Source: Megachile rotundata (Eukaryota > Arthropoda > Insecta > Hymenoptera > Megachilidae). From it: a stretch of DNA of 64,000 nucleotides. The DNA is taken from assembly GCF_050947335.1 (NCBI RefSeq), contig NC_134991.1, forward strand, positions 4,836,001-4,900,000. The letters run 5' to 3'. A program made the position numbers and the translations under genes. The notes under the pieces are model-generated. The model did no database searches. It was not told the origin of the DNA and saw only the letters and a program-made list of their open reading frames with translations. This document shows, in pieces, positions 1-12,835 of the stretch. Each line of letters starts with the position of its first letter. Positions within the stretch are counted from its first letter, which is position 1.

Positions 1-780
1 GTGTAGAAACTTTTAACTGAATGAACATTTATTAAGAGAACAATATTTTAAACATTTAATTAATTTTTTCAAAGCAAATTACACACGTCTTTACAGTTCA
101 AGGATAACATAAGACTGACTGAAAAGTAAACGAACATTCGCGGCAATGATGCGTTTTTCAACGAACACACGACGCCACTTGCAACTCCCATTCTGTTCAT
201 ACTTTAAGGAATGACTATAATCATTAACGGGTCACACAAATAATACAGAACCAATAAATGCCTATAAATTACTTCTTCATAACACAATTTATATTTAGTA
301 AGATATACATAACACAATGTATAATTAGTAAGAGAAATAATTGTAGCGCCAATATAACTTCAGATATTGTATTTAATGTTTGCAGACGACATGTGTTAAT
401 TATAAATAATAATTATATAAGAATTATGAATTATATATTGAATTATATAATTCAGTTGAAAATAATTGAATTTTGATTGAATATTTAATCACAAATATAT
501 ATCTATAATTTTTATTTATTTATTCATTTATTTAGCTATATTTGTACTTATTTATTAAAATATTTATTTAATTGTTCTCATTAATCACAAGGTTAACTAA
601 TTTAATTGGTTAATTAATTTAGTATGATTTATTTCTAATTCATTCATAATTATAGTATAATAATACACTATGTCTATAATGTATTATAATTTTAATGCAT
701 TTTAAATGACTTAAATGTAATATTAAATGTAATATCGGAAGTTAGTGATTTGGTAATTCGAAACTTTAAAATATCTCGGT
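1..780. other. AT-rich DNA, no gene recognised
   Basis: The stretch is strongly AT-rich. The only open frame of note (258-476) is made of Ile, Asn, Tyr and Lys codons, as expected from AT-rich noncoding sequence. I see no TE terminus, RNA gene or promoter that can be supported. Confidence 0.6.
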
Positions 781-1165
781 TTAAGAAATTGGTAACTTGG
801 AAATTACCTCTTATAAAATCAAAAGTTGCTAAATTTGAGGATTTACACTTTGTGAATTTTTTAATTTAAAAATGTGAAAATTTGGGCATTTAAAAATGTC
901 CAAATTTACAAATTTGAAAATGTTCCTATCATACAATTTGAAAACTTGAAATTTTAATAATTCCAAATTTTTTAAATCTCAGAATTTGTGAATTTGAAAA
1001 TTTAAAAATTACAAAATTCTTTAATCTTAGAATTTTAGAACTTCAAAATTTAGTAAATCAAAAGCTTTAAAATCTTAAAATATGAAACTTTAAAAATTTA
1101 ACAATTTGCAAATTTTTCAGTATTAGAATTAAAGATTTTGAAAATTTATAAATTTAAAAATAGTT
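781..1165. repeat. Degenerate AAATTTGAAAA-type array
   Basis: Imperfect 7-12 bp units built around AAATTTG and AAAATTT recur through the interval. It belongs to the same class of low-complexity arrays that occurs more than a dozen times in the window. No coding potential. Confidence 0.7.
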
Positions 1166-1925
1166 GAGATGAACAATTGCGTAATAAATAAACAATTTCT
1201 ATTTTTCTGAATGGAAAGAAGTGACGTAAGAAAAGTACAGTATAATACAAATCGAATCTGTGGTTATTGTATCATTACTTTCGTTGAAAGTAGGTGGAAC
1301 GTTATGCATAACTGAATGAATAAACGATTGCAACACGTAACATGATGCACCTTCATATTGCATTCAGAATCGCCGTTTAATGCAACGGTACTGCATGTAA
1401 TTGAAATTATAATAAGTGTTTAACACAAGAGTAATTGCGAGTGTACAATATAAATATTCACGCAATATGATTACGTCATATTATTTTCTCATATCATATT
1501 TATTATTGAATTCTTTAAAATGCACATATTTAAATAAACGTGACATATTTATAATATAATATAATATCTATAATATCTACATTAAAATACTCATATCTAA
1601 ATAAATATAATATTTTTAACAAAAACTTGGACATCTCAATGCATTTTTGACTTGTTACTGCAGCAAAGTATTGTGTTGCTTACGCTTCAACTTAATGAAA
1701 ACGCGAGCTCGTTTAATGTGTAGACCACTGACATTGAGACACAAAATGAACGAACAACTGCTTCGGGATAAATACGTTCAATTCCTTTACAAATTAACGT
1801 TTGCTCATAGCATTTTGAAAAAGACACTTCTTGACTACGAACTCTATTTTGTATTCGTTGAAAGCTGATGAAAGAATTTAGCAAAATATCTAAGAAGAAT
1901 AGTCAAGTGTGGACTCAAATTAAAG
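1166..1925. other. No gene recognised
   Basis: Moderately AT-rich. Open frames on both strands (1647-1868 plus, 1687-1884 minus) overlap each other and match nothing I know. No repeat structure apart from short AT tracts. Confidence 0.55.
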
Positions 1926-2104
1926 TGTGGAGGTCCTGCTTCTACGCGTCGAAATTTCTACGCGCCATAATACTACACACCGTAATTTTCGCGCATCATA
2001 ATTCCACGCGCCGTATTTCCACGCGCCGAAATTTCTACGCACCATAATTCCACGCGCCGAAATTTCCACGCGCCGTATTTCTGCGCTCCGTAATTTCCAA
2101 GTAA
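1926..2104. repeat. CpG-rich minisatellite, ~15-bp unit
   Basis: About eleven variants of a roughly 15-bp unit close to TTTCTACGCGCCGAAA follow one another. Units end alternately in CCGAAA, CCGTA or CCATAA. The repeated ACGCGCC core makes this an island of CpG dinucleotides in AT-rich DNA. It ends about 40 bp before the transposon arm at 2145. Confidence 0.85.
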
Positions 2105-2144
2105 TTTATATTAAGGAATATACATTTTTTTTAGGCTCGAAGCT

Positions 2145-2333
2145 CCACCGCTAGGTTCGAAGCTGTTGCTTTGGCGTCTAGACACGCAGAATCCTCGCGC
2201 TCTGATTGGTCCATGTTTTTCCTTAATAATTTAAAAACGAAGATTCAAACCTCATTTTTGTAAAGGGAAATCTCATTCAGAATTACGTCAGCTACCCCCC
2301 ACTTTAGGGAGCTACACTAATTGTGAGACCTGT
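2145..2333 (+). mobile_element. Decayed arm of the 46142-48086 element family
   Basis: This segment aligns with the right inverted arm at about 47905-48086. Shared blocks, in order, are TTCGAAGCTGT, GCTCTGATTGGTC (CATTGGTC in the other copy), TTAATAA or CTAATAA, AAAGG(A/G)AAA, TTCAGAAT, CCCC..CTTT and CTACACTAATTG followed by GAGACCTGTAC, where the other copy has GGGACACCCTGTA. Only one arm is present, so it is a much older copy or a solo arm. No coding sequence. Confidence 0.7.
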
Positions 2334-2334
2334 A

Positions 2335-3115
2335 CTTACATGTACTCTTGTCAGGGCCTCTTTCAGCCAGCGCGTTCGCTAACACTTCCTTCTTCCGTTA
2401 TCCTTCGTGTGCGAAGCACATTACGAATTACACGTGTAATTCAATTTTACATATTAATATGTTTCATATATATACATAGTCCTTTCAAAAGTCCCTGTAT
2501 CATTTATTTCCTGCCCATATGCCCAGCTCAACAAAAATAAATCTAAATAGAATTAAAATTTAAATAGAGAAATTTTGAAATCCAAATTGCACGTGATAAA
2601 CAGCAGCAAAAGGCAGCTGCTGTTCAAGAATATTCCACAAATGAAAGATAAACCTGATGGCTTTACGATTTTAAGAATGCATCGGAACATATAGTAGAAG
2701 CGGAAACATCGAAAAGTCGTTATCTGTATTTAATGTCTCGAAACAACAGCGTCCAGGGATATCATTAAATCGCAAATGCAATTCACTTGCACATATCTAC
2801 ACACACTCTTAAGATTACTGTTATATACGAGGTAGGAGACGCGTAGATACAGTGGCTAGGACAATGAAGGTCGAACTATAATGGTGTGCAGAGGACGGAG
2901 TACAAGCAAAGATTTCATTACAGATACTGGGAAATGAGACTGACATTGTACAACAGTAATAACACTCGATTCGGCGTACTGGATAGCCGAATGTATACAC
3001 AATGCTTATCCATTTCGCTTGCATGTTACTGAACTGATAAAGGTGTTGCAGAATGTAACTGATAAGACCAGTAGCCTTTCTGCAATAATTTACTAGCTAT
3101 ATATGTATCACATTG
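2335..3115. other. No gene recognised
   Basis: Mixed-composition sequence without a recognisable coding region or repeat. The frames at 2340-2540 and 2821-3024 show no family features. Confidence 0.5.
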
Positions 3116-3117
3116 TA

Positions 3118-3999
3118 TACAGGATGTGTCCAGTTTGGTGGTACAGAGGAAAAAACACAAATCTAAGCGAAAACACAGCTTTATTTTTGGTAAAAGACAC
3201 TATGTTTCTTTTGTGAAAGCATTTGTAGAAATATTTGTTCACAGCAAATGACTAATTGCTGATTAATCATTTTTGGGATTAATGAATATTATTAAGTAGA
3301 TAAATATAGCCATTAATGTCGCTCAAGTTTATTACTTGATCTTGATACTGATGTAGGTGCTAATATATGTATAACAACTTAATTGAAATATGTATTAACC
3401 AGTTAACTGTGGCGATCTTTTTGCAAAGCGTGTATCAGTGTGTGTCGCGATAATCAAGCGATGACGAGTTAGCTCTTAAGAATTTATGAATCCATCTCAA
3501 ATTATTTACACTTTTTATTTGTTTATTTCATTTCGTGTTGACCTCTAAACATTTTAAACATATTACAGTTTACGAATACAATTTAGTTTTCGTCAAAATT
3601 ACAATTTAAATATCAAATTGTAACAAAATTTTACGCATGACGGATATAGTCGTCATGACACAAAATTCTGCCACATCTCCACGACGGATATAGTCGTCAA
3701 ACACACTTAATTGGTTAATAATGAAGATGTATTGTAGTGTATATTTAATTATTTTAATATTTTAATAATTACATTTACTGATTTGAAATATTTAATGACT
3801 GTAGTATTAATAAAAAGATTTGTTGATTTTGTCATTTTATAGGTTATAAACAAATCTTGATTATCGATACTTAAAAAATGTTCGAATTTACTTTTCTTGA
3901 ATATGAATGCTGAGTAAGGAAATATTTTATTGCATATTTTTCATTTATATATTTGTGCAAATTCTCTTTTTGATTGAAACGTTTCGGAAACACCCGGTA
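3118..3999. mobile_element. Possible Tc1/mariner-type relic with TA-flanked ends
   Basis: The left end reads TATACAGGATGTGTCC and the right end, on the opposite strand, TATACCGGGTGTTTCC, which is 13 of 16 positions. Both abut TA. Ends of the form ACAGGGTGT are common in Tc1/mariner-type elements. No transposase sequence can be read, and the 3399-3714 MITE sits inside. The short, imperfect termini make this a tentative call. Confidence 0.35.
3399..3714 (+). mobile_element. TTAA-flanked MITE, family A, copy 1
   Basis: The element is bounded by TTAA at 3395-3398 and 3715-3718. Its ends are inverted repeats, CCAGTTAACTGTG and CCAATTAAGTGTG. A second copy lies at 25540-25838 in the opposite orientation, with near-continuous similarity across about 300 bp. 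Near the right end the motif GACGGATATAGTCGTC occurs twice (around 3640 and 3683). TTAA duplication points to piggyBac-type mobilisation (inference). No coding sequence. Confidence 0.8.
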
Positions 4000-4319
4000 T
4001 ATTGGGTTCTTGGAAACTAATTTCGTTTTTCGTATACCATAAGTTGAGATAAGATTAACCAGATTAGCGTAACTTTACCTCAAATCTACAAAATGATCAT
4101 TTTCGATACTGTCACCCTACAAATTGTTGAATTAACTCGTTAGTACTTTTTATTCGTTCTCGACATCTGCATTTTCTCGTTTTAACAATTTGTGGCGCAA
4201 CAATGTTAAATATAATCACTTTTAACCTTGGAAGAAAGTTATGCTAACCGAGCAAAATCGTAATTTATGAAAATGTAACTAACATTTAAGAGGTATAGTA
4301 CCTCTCGTTTGTCTTCGAG

Positions 4320-4745
4320 TTTAGCTGATCAAATATGTAAATTTAAAAAATTGTTAATTACTATGTTCACAAATTGTTTGTTCCTTAAATTCTAAAATTT
4401 CTGAAATTGTAATTTGTAAGTTTTTAAATGCATAGTATTAAATTTTTTAATTTCTAATTTATTACATTTAATAATTCGCGATTATCTAACAAAAAAATGT
4501 CTACTTACGAAATTTAATAATTCCCAAATTTCTTAATTTTTAACTTGTCAAATTAAAAAATTTCCATATTTTCTAAATTTCTTGAATTTCCGAAATTCAC
4601 AAATACCACATGTTCCTTCCATTTTCTATATTCTTTAGAACCTTCTATTTATGAATTTTTAAATTTTGTAAATTTTTGAATTTACAAATCCTCAAATTTC
4701 CAAATTATGAAATTAAAGAATTTTCAAATGGTTTGAAATAACATA
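4320..4745. repeat. Degenerate AAATTTC-type array
   Basis: Repeated imperfect units such as AATTTCTAAATTT and TTCAAATTTCC. Same class as the array at 781-1165. The 320 bases before it hold nothing I recognise. Confidence 0.7.
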
Positions 4746-5041
4746 TTTTTTATGTTTTAATTACACAAAAGTGTACATTTTTCACTTCTCCGAGATAATA
4801 TAATAATAAAAAAATGGCAACAATCGAATCTCTTTTAGAGAATGATTTAGGATTACAAATTTATTTTAAAGAATAGTGTAAGATTACAAATTTATTTAAA
4901 AAATTATCCAAAATTGAAAAATTTATTTAAGAAAAATGGTTCAAGATTGTAATTACCAAAAGTCAGAAATGTCTCTGCTAATTTCTGTAATAGTACATTA
5001 TTTATAAAATACAAACGTAGTACGTTATTTTATGTACCACA

Positions 5042-5655
5042 CATACAAGAAGTTCCCCCTTACCATCAAACTTCATTAACATATTGTTCTCATAGAAACA
5101 TAAAAATATGTTGTATCAACATAGAGTTTCAAATATTTTATAAAAAGTTGTAGCAAAAACACAAACTTGCAACGGACTGCTTTGATCGATATACATATAT
5201 AGGGTATTCCAGTTTTGTCCACATAACTTCACTAACATATTTTACAAATAGAAATAAGCAAAACTGTTCCTGTAAACATAAGCTTTCAAATAAATTATTG
5301 AAAGTTCTTAAAGAAAATATGGAAGTCGATAATTATTCGTACGCAGTATCGAAAGAGAAAATCTGTTATCATTTCGCATCATCTTTCAATAAAAGATAAA
5401 AGATTCTTCATAATTTTTTAAAAAAATATTTGTGGTCCTATATTTACATAACATTATTTTAATATTTTTATGATAATATTGGTAAGGTTTTACGTACAAA
5501 ACTGGGTCACACTGTACGTGGCATCAAAAAACAAAGCCAGTCCAAAGTCATTTTATACTTTTACTATAACTCTTTAAATTTTACGTTAATATAGCATGCT
5601 CCTTTTGTGTAGAATATATTGATTAAGTTTGACGATAAAAAACTGGGACAACCTG
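5042..5655. mobile_element. Cluster of TCCCAGTTTT-ended MITE relics
   Basis: At 5200 a left end reads TAGGGTATTCCAGTTTTG. At 5655 a right end reads, on the minus strand, TACAGGTTGTCCCAGTTTTT. A further end facing the same way lies at 5487-5516 and a further left-type body at 5050-5150. The body shares TAACATAGAGTTTCAA-type sequence with the relic at 50190. This suggests overlapping or nested non-autonomous TA-inserting elements; exact borders are uncertain. Confidence 0.5.
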
Positions 5656-6410
5656 TATGTATTTGCAACATGGTGAAAGATTAATGATGTCCTCGTTTTC
5701 TCTAGATTGTTATTCTATAAAGCGAATATTGATTTAAAAGACCATTTTGCTTCAATGCTGTTAGATCAATTGTATAACCTAAACGGGGGAAAAACGCGAA
5801 CGTAAGATGCAATTGAATGTTTTTACGTAAGTGCGATGTTCTTAATCGTGCGTGCTTTTCATTCGTGTGGAGATTCACAGATTAGCTTCTGCACATGCAT
5901 CAAACATTTACGCAGCATTGATGACATACCGGAACAGCAGTCGTTAACTTTCTCGAGCAACGCTTTCACGTGCACGATCGTTCGGATGGTAGTCACGTTA
6001 TCGTTTGATTACGGTCGAAAACTGTACCTTTTCTAGAAAAAGCCTTTCGCCCGACCGTAAAACGCAATAACATCGTCAAAATTGCGACCGGTAGAAGTAA
6101 AACTTCAAAGTAAAAACTTTCGGAAGGTTATAGAATTAGAGGAAGAAAATCGTAAAATGCAGTGGTGGATAAAAGAAAGTTTCGAACATGTCTGTGTGTG
6201 TGAACGGTTTGTGACTTTTATACCAGACACTTTGCATTACGTTGGTAATACCATTTCGGCATGCTGTTCGATACAGATGTGTTTTGATTTCTACGGTTAT
6301 ATTTGCATCGATTTAAATAATTTGTTGTGTTCGACACCTGTTATGAATGAAAATTAAGGTGCATATTGGAGAAAAGGAACAAGCAGTAACCTTGACATTG
6401 ACACATATTA
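5656..6410. other. No gene supported
   Basis: Frames at 5836-6036 and 6082-6357 are open. The second would begin at a TTG codon and contains a Glu/Lys-rich stretch followed by Cys-rich sequence. It has no family signature, splice context or repeat support, so I do not call a gene. Confidence 0.45.
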
Positions 6411-6414
6411 TTAA

Positions 6415-6600
6415 TCCTTTGACATGAATATCGAGTCACATTTATGACGCACATTACAGTTCAAATACAAGTCGAAATTATATTCGCAGCTCAATTGAGT
6501 CTGGAGTTTAATATCAATTATAATTTGTATAATCAAGGATCTCTAAATCAAAATATACTCAATATTTCATCTTCCTCATTTGTCTTAATATTGCAGCCAT
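6415..6600 (+). mobile_element. TTAA MITE, family B, old copy
   Basis: It starts after TTAA at 6411-6414 with TCCTTTGACATG and contains TCGAGTCACATTTATGACGC, matching the left part of the copies at 29799 and 55599 (GACTCGTGACGCAC). The shared order continues through the AATTATAATTTGTAT.TCAA block. The right end is too decayed to fix. Confidence 0.5.
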
Positions 6601-8389
6601 TAGTTTCCTCTGAGTGATGGCAATTGCCGAAAATATCATATGACGAGGAAATAAGGATATGTTCTAGAATGACCTTTCCTTATAACTTAATCGTAGCTCA
6701 TTATTTATTAAAAAGTTATTAGCCATTATTTGTAAAAGGATTTGTAATCTGACAACGAAAAACTTTTATAAAAGCGGTTTAATATTTGGGACCATGTCTA
6801 CTGTGAGCTATATAACGGGTGAATTTATAATTCAAGCTGAACAGATTTCGATCAGTTTGATTTTCAGGTCGTGTAATTTAAAGAATTCTGACCTAACACA
6901 ACGTAACATGTTTTATTCAAAGAAAGAATATACACTTTTTAAAAATACTGTTACAAAATGAGATTTCACTGATATTTGTCATACAATTTTACAATTTTAT
7001 TTACTTATATAATTATTTATAATTATTATGTATAGTACGCAATATAATTTAATGTAATTCGAAATGTTTAACATTTAGAAGATGTTTCAATAAAATAATG
7101 TTGTATACACTCATATCTACCATCATCAAAAAGAAGTTATATATTATACCGTATGTACTCCACGTTTCTAGCGGACATTTATCAAGCGGATATTTGTCGA
7201 GCGCTACATTTTAAACTTGACCGTTATTTATAAATAACTATTATTACAAGAATATTTAAACGGTTCACACTGTAATGTTTATTACATTTTAAGTTTAATA
7301 ATAATAATAATTAAGTTTATTATATCATGAAATCGTACTAAATTTTCATTTCGAAATGAATAATTCAATATGCAGCAATTTATAAAGACTACCACATCAT
7401 CAGTAATTAGTTATGGATTTTGTACAAATGCACTTCGAACGTATTACGAAGGAATTTTTGTTCCCAATAGAAAGGACTGGTGACGTTGGCAGAAATTCAA
7501 ATTCCAGATTCGTAGAAGGTGCAGCCATTTGTAATATTTTGATTGAAATATTTCTTTGACCAAGATCACAATTATTTCAGGGCATCGTTCGCAGAGTTTG
7601 ACGTTGAAATGATTCGTAGAAAATTTAAATTCCTATGGCATTCCGAGTTTGTTCATTCAACCGTATTATTGGAGGCGGACGTGCTCGTGTAAAGCAATTC
7701 GATACATCTCTCGCAACTTTTACGAAACTTGAAACGAATTTTTTCGGTCATAATCAGTCATATTGATTTTGAAAGAAATACCACAAGTACAATGAAAAAT
7801 ATTGTTTACTCGGAATGATATACCTTTTTTATTTATACTTGCAATCAGTGGTTTTATTTATTTATAGTTGCAATCACTGTTGTATTTTTAACGTCCAAAC
7901 GTTTGCTTGTTTTTATATTTGAATTCTTTTTTATTAAATAATGGAAATTGAGGGAAAAACAATAATGTGAATGAAAGATAAACCAAGATTTATTTATATG
8001 AGTATTATTTTTTAAATAAATAACGAGTTCATAAAATGAAAAATTGGATAGAAAAAATGTGCTCTAAGCATCCTTTTAAAAAATTGATATGACGTCTTTT
8101 ATTTATATTTGCAATTAGTATTTCACTTTTAACGTATAAAAGTTGGCATTTATATTTTATATTCCTTGTATTAATTAGTGGAAAACTTTTAGATGGAAAA
8201 CAACAATGTGTTTAATGCTATTAACCTTTATTATGTTTAATAATAGTAAGTATATTTACGCAATAATTAAAAGATCATGTGTAGATGAATGGGAAATATG
8301 TAGCCATTAGTATATACCTATGTACACTCGGGTGCAATGTAGGCTTCTCTTAAATAAAAATATTTAAACTTAATTATTGATTTTCAAAT
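6601..8389. other. AT-rich DNA, nothing recognised
   Basis: No coding frame of interest, no inverted-repeat boundaries and no tandem array that I can support. Short similar segments (for example TTTATATTTGCAAT around 7860 and 8105) hint at weak local duplication only. Confidence 0.5.
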
Positions 8390-9150
8390 ATCTAAATCTT
8401 TGAATTTCAAAATTCTCTATTTCTCAAATTTAAATATCCCCAAATTCTTACATTTTTAAATTAATAGCCTACCAAACATCTATGTCCCAAATTTCTACGG
8501 CCCCAATTTCTATACGTCGAAATACTTATTCCTTCAAATTCGTCCGTAAATTTTTAAACCCTTAAATACACATGTGATAAATTCCTTTGGCTCTAAACTT
8601 TGAAGTCTCACAAATACCTATGTTTCCATATTTGTATATTTTTAAATTTGTAGACCCTCAAATACTTTATACAATATTTGAAAAAAGTATTTCAAAATTC
8701 ATACGTCTCCTAAATTCATACGTGATTTCTAGAATCCCAATTATCTATGTTTCCAAATTTCTAAACACCTAAATACATATGCCCCCAAATTACCAAATTT
8801 TCTCCAAATTTGTCCCAAATTTTTAAATATTCAAATAACTATGTCCTCCAATTTTTAGATTTTAGAACTTTGACTTGCTTTCATGTGTTCCTACATTCTC
8901 AAAATAGAGAGTCGTTACCTTGTTACGTTCTTAAATTCTAAGGTTCCAATATTACTGTGTTCCAAAATTCCTAGACCTTAAAAATCACAGAATTCATAAA
9001 TTCTTACATCCTCAAATTGCTGCATCGCCAAATCCTTAGATTCTGATATTCTTTACATATCCAAATGTTTCCTTTCTAAATTCTACAATTTCAAAATTCC
9101 TAAATTCTTAACCAATCTCGGAATCTTCAATTCCTTAAAAATTTCTAGAA
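8390..9150. repeat. Degenerate CCAAATTTCTA-type array
   Basis: Long run of imperfect 7-15 bp units centred on CAAATTC and CCCAAATTTCTA. It generates a chance open frame at 8587-8772, which is not a gene. Confidence 0.75.
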
Positions 9151-9780
9151 ATGAACTAGAAGGAGGCTTCTACGCTTTGTTTACCACATTTCCTCTAGGG
9201 AAGCTAGATTTGCTCCTGACTGTACACGTGTTGTGTAAGTACTCTGAGCGTTTGAACAATTGAAGATCAATGATGCGATCTAAGAACGAGGCATATAACA
9301 TTACAAGATTCCATTGAAAGTTAACACTTTTTAAAAGACTCGTGTGAATTCCATCAAGAGAAGTTTTGCAGCAATTAGTAAGTACCATTACTTCGCCAAA
9401 TGAGGAAGCTGAACTCTCCGTTGCGTAATGATTCTATGAATTTGATTTAATCAAATTATCGAAATACTGTTGTTTGTAATTTTTTTAGTAATTCAACATA
9501 TTTTACGTACGAAAATTAGAAAAATTCTGTAGCTCGATATTCAAAATGATGTATCTTTAATTTATCGTTATTATATCTTATTTGATTCTGTGAATATGCA
9601 TGATAATATGAAAACTCACAATTTGTAGAAGAATCTGTTTGCACTTTTGAAACTGTTTAAAGGCCAAAATACATATGTTCGATATTAGTTCCTCTTGAAT
9701 CATAATTTATTGCAAATTTTCAGTTTTCTTTTTTATTTTAGAGTGACATAACTTCTTTTGTCAGTAGAAATTGATGTTGG
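9151..9780. other. No gene recognised
   Basis: Mixed composition. The minus frame at 9170-9388 has no recognisable features. Confidence 0.5.
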
Positions 9781-10400
9781 AGTATTTAGGGATGTAAGAA
9801 TTCAGGAAGTTAGGAATTTTTTAATATCGAGATTTTGAGATGTAGAATGAAATATAGAATTTGAACATAATGTAGAATTTGAACATAGAAACTTTGGAAT
9901 ATTTGCCAAGAAAGGGATTTCAGGGCATAGACATTTTAAGGTGTAGAAATTTTGGGGTATAGAGGTTTTGGGATATAGAAATTTTTTAATATGAATATTT
10001 GGAAATATAGGGGTTTTGTGATATAAAGATTTTGGCATATTCGGATTTTAGGATCTCCAGATTTTAAAATATAGAGATTTTAGAAATATAGAAATTTTGG
10101 AATGTAAAAGTAGTAGAAATTGTAAAAATTTGAGAATGTAGAGTTTTTGAGATATGTAAATTTTAGGATACAGGAATATACAGTATTAGGGATGTAGAGA
10201 CTTTAGAAATACAACTATATGTATGCATAAATGTCTAGCGGCCTAGGAATATTAAGTTCTTGAATTATAAGGGAATTGTAGGTATGTATAGATCTAGGGA
10301 TATAAAAATGTTAACGGATTAATGTGTAGAGTGATTTAGGTGTATAAGTAGAGATTACAAGAGAGTACAAGTAGAGATTTAGGAAAATTGAATTCTGCAG
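9781..10400. repeat. Array of ATATAGAAATTTTGG-type units
   Basis: Imperfect units of about 15-20 bp such as GATATAGAAATTTTGG and GTAGAAATTTTGGGG run for about 600 bp. This is the reverse-complement sense of the AAATTCC class. The minus frame 9802-10038 (Pro, Lys, Ile, Phe-rich) is its translation and not a gene. Confidence 0.75.
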
Positions 10401-12474
10401 ATTTACGCATGTAAATATTTATGAATGTATAACTTCGCGCAGAGCTTTACTTTTATACTACATAGCAAAAAGTGTTTTTTCTACTTTAAACAAATAATTT
10501 GGAATTTTGCTCTTCTTCAAATGAACTAGAATTAACAGCTGAACTTTATTTTGGGAACACAAAATTATTGACTTTTCTAATTTAATAGCTTTTGACATCT
10601 AGAGCACAAAATTGTAAGTTTTAATGTTAGAAATCCAATGATCAAAAACTTATGTGAAGTTGAACATTTTCAGCTTATTTGACATGTGAGTGCTTATTTG
10701 TATTCTAAGTATCAAAAACTATTAAATAGTAAAAAAAAATTCAACAATTTTGTACGTCCCAAAGTAAAATTTAACCGAATTAAATAATTATATTATATAA
10801 TATATTACACATAGAAATAAATGTAAAATACATTTAAAGGAATACAATGAAATTTATTTTACCTGCGTAGTACATAAGATAAGATAAATAACATACACGT
10901 AAGATAAATTTAGCTCATCGTTAAACTGATAACCCAGTTACGCCCATAGAATACAAATACTTATGCAACTTACTGTACGTACAATTTCTGTGAGATCAAT
11001 CAAACCACAATTTATTTTTTAAATTCTTTCGTTTGCATTGATTCGTTCGTTCTTGAAATTCCTTTTGAAATGAAATTCTCTAAAATAAGCTCTAACAGAG
11101 TAAAATCGCAATCAAACGCAAGCGACGTTAATTGCTGTCATAAACACGAAGAAATGTCCATGAAATGTTACAATGTATCGATTTATAGATACGCGATACC
11201 AACGTGGATTTAAATAACTTTTTGATTAATTTGTGACATACGTATAATGGAAAAAGTAATAAAAATCGATATTGGAACATCGACTACTATTAAATCTTTC
11301 AAATATGTTATTGTCGTCATGAGTACGAAGCAAACGCGTCATCCATGAAATGTTACAATGTATCCACCTATCTATATATAACAGTACTTTCACATCCATA
11401 CCATGGATTTTCTCGAATATTTCAAACTGTTCAAATTAATTTAGTATTGCACATTTTTGACTTTTGTTTTATTTGCAACAGTGTTAAAAACAGCGTTAAG
11501 GAGAGTGTCTCACGGCGGCCATCTTGTTTGTTTACCTCAGCGTCTGTCGCACTCTTGCATCTTCGAAAATTCGACTTTTTGCAGTATAGAGTATTTATTG
11601 CTGTCTAAAGCGACCAGAACACCCTATAGTGAAGACCACTAACAGGTGCTGTACTCGTAAAAACTTCATTTTCGCAATATTCGAGCGTCAAAGTCGAATC
11701 TACAAAAATCAACTCGTGTCTCTTACATTAATACGATGTGCGAAGGAGACGAGGCGATTTCGTAGATTCGAAAATAAGTTTTTAATCGAAGCTGCTCCGT
11801 GTAGGTAACATCTTTCCAAACAGTAAATTCATTTATACTGTTATTCTCATTTTCATCATTTCCTTGTACTTCATTATCGCTGGATTTGTTGCACACGTGT
11901 CACTTTCAGAATCACTAAAATAAATATTTCTAGTAGTTCTATACTCACTTTCTATATCAATGTCACTATTCCAAAACTTGAAACTCGTCACCCGTTTTAA
12001 TTCCAGGTAGCTTCTTTCAGTAACTTTCTCTTCTCCATTTTAGAACATTATTTTCCAAACATTTTACAGAACGAAAGTGCTTAAATGCTTGAACACAATT
12101 TGTAAAATATTGTTGCGAATTCCCATTTATCTCCAAAGCTTGTCGACTTGGTTTATAAAGTGAGGCTACGAAAATAAAATCTGAGTCTATAGCAGTCGAG
12201 TTAAATACGTTTATTACACACGCGATGTGGTTCTATCGAGAACAACTGCCTTTTCTTCTACTGCTTTTTAAAAAATAAAGCCCCTCGGTGAAGGACGCAC
12301 GTGACCCAGGTCAAGGTGGTCCGTTAGTCACGCATCCATAAAATTATTAACAGGCTGGACCACTTCTCAGGGCCTAAGGGCGCGTTCATATTATGCCAGT
12401 AACTGCTGCTAGTAGTCTTACCAATAGCTAGTTGAATATTTGCATTTCTTGCTTGATTTGTGCCGGGTCTATCG
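10401..12474. other. No gene recognised; one short direct duplication
   Basis: The 22-bp string starting CCATGAAATGTTACAATG occurs at about 11157 and again at 11343, about 185 bp apart, with weaker similarity upstream of both. This is a decayed tandem duplication. The rest, including a slightly less AT-rich part at 11480-11780, has no recognisable gene. Confidence 0.5.
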
Positions 12475-12835
12475 GTGGAAATAGTAAGAAAGAAAGGGAA
12501 AAAATGATTTAAGTTTAGCAATTTTTGAGAATTTGGAGGTGCGGAAAGGGATGTGGGAATTTTGGAATGTGGCAAATTGACAATTCAGTGATTTGGAGAT
12601 CCAGAAGTTTGGAGATTTTGAGATTTAGGGATCCCTGGATTTTGGAATTTGGGAATCTGGGAATTCAGGAATTTGGGTATCTGGGGCTTTGGAAATTTAG
12701 CTACTTTGCGGTCTAGAAATTTGCAAATGTAGGAAATGTGAGGGTAGGGAATTTGGTAATGTAGGAATTGAGGATTTTGGAAATGACTTCCTTCCCTTCT
12801 TGCCTTCTTTTCCCAACGATAGTTCTGGTATAAGC
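12475..12835. repeat. GGAATTTGG array between inverted pyrimidine/purine flanks
   Basis: A GGAATTTGGGAATC-type array at 12520-12780 is bracketed by AGAAAGAAAGGG on the left (about 12489) and CTTCCCTTCTTGCCTTC on the right (about 12790). These two are roughly inverted copies. The array at 63430-63840 has the same architecture and the same sequence beyond the right flank (TTCCCAACGATAG versus TTCCATCGACAG), so this is a dispersed structured repeat and not a plain microsatellite. Confidence 0.65.

Noticed and set aside
6082..6357. 91-codon frame with charged N-terminal part
   Set aside because: It begins at TTG with no ATG in a good context, has no recognisable domain, splice sites or homologous copy in the window.
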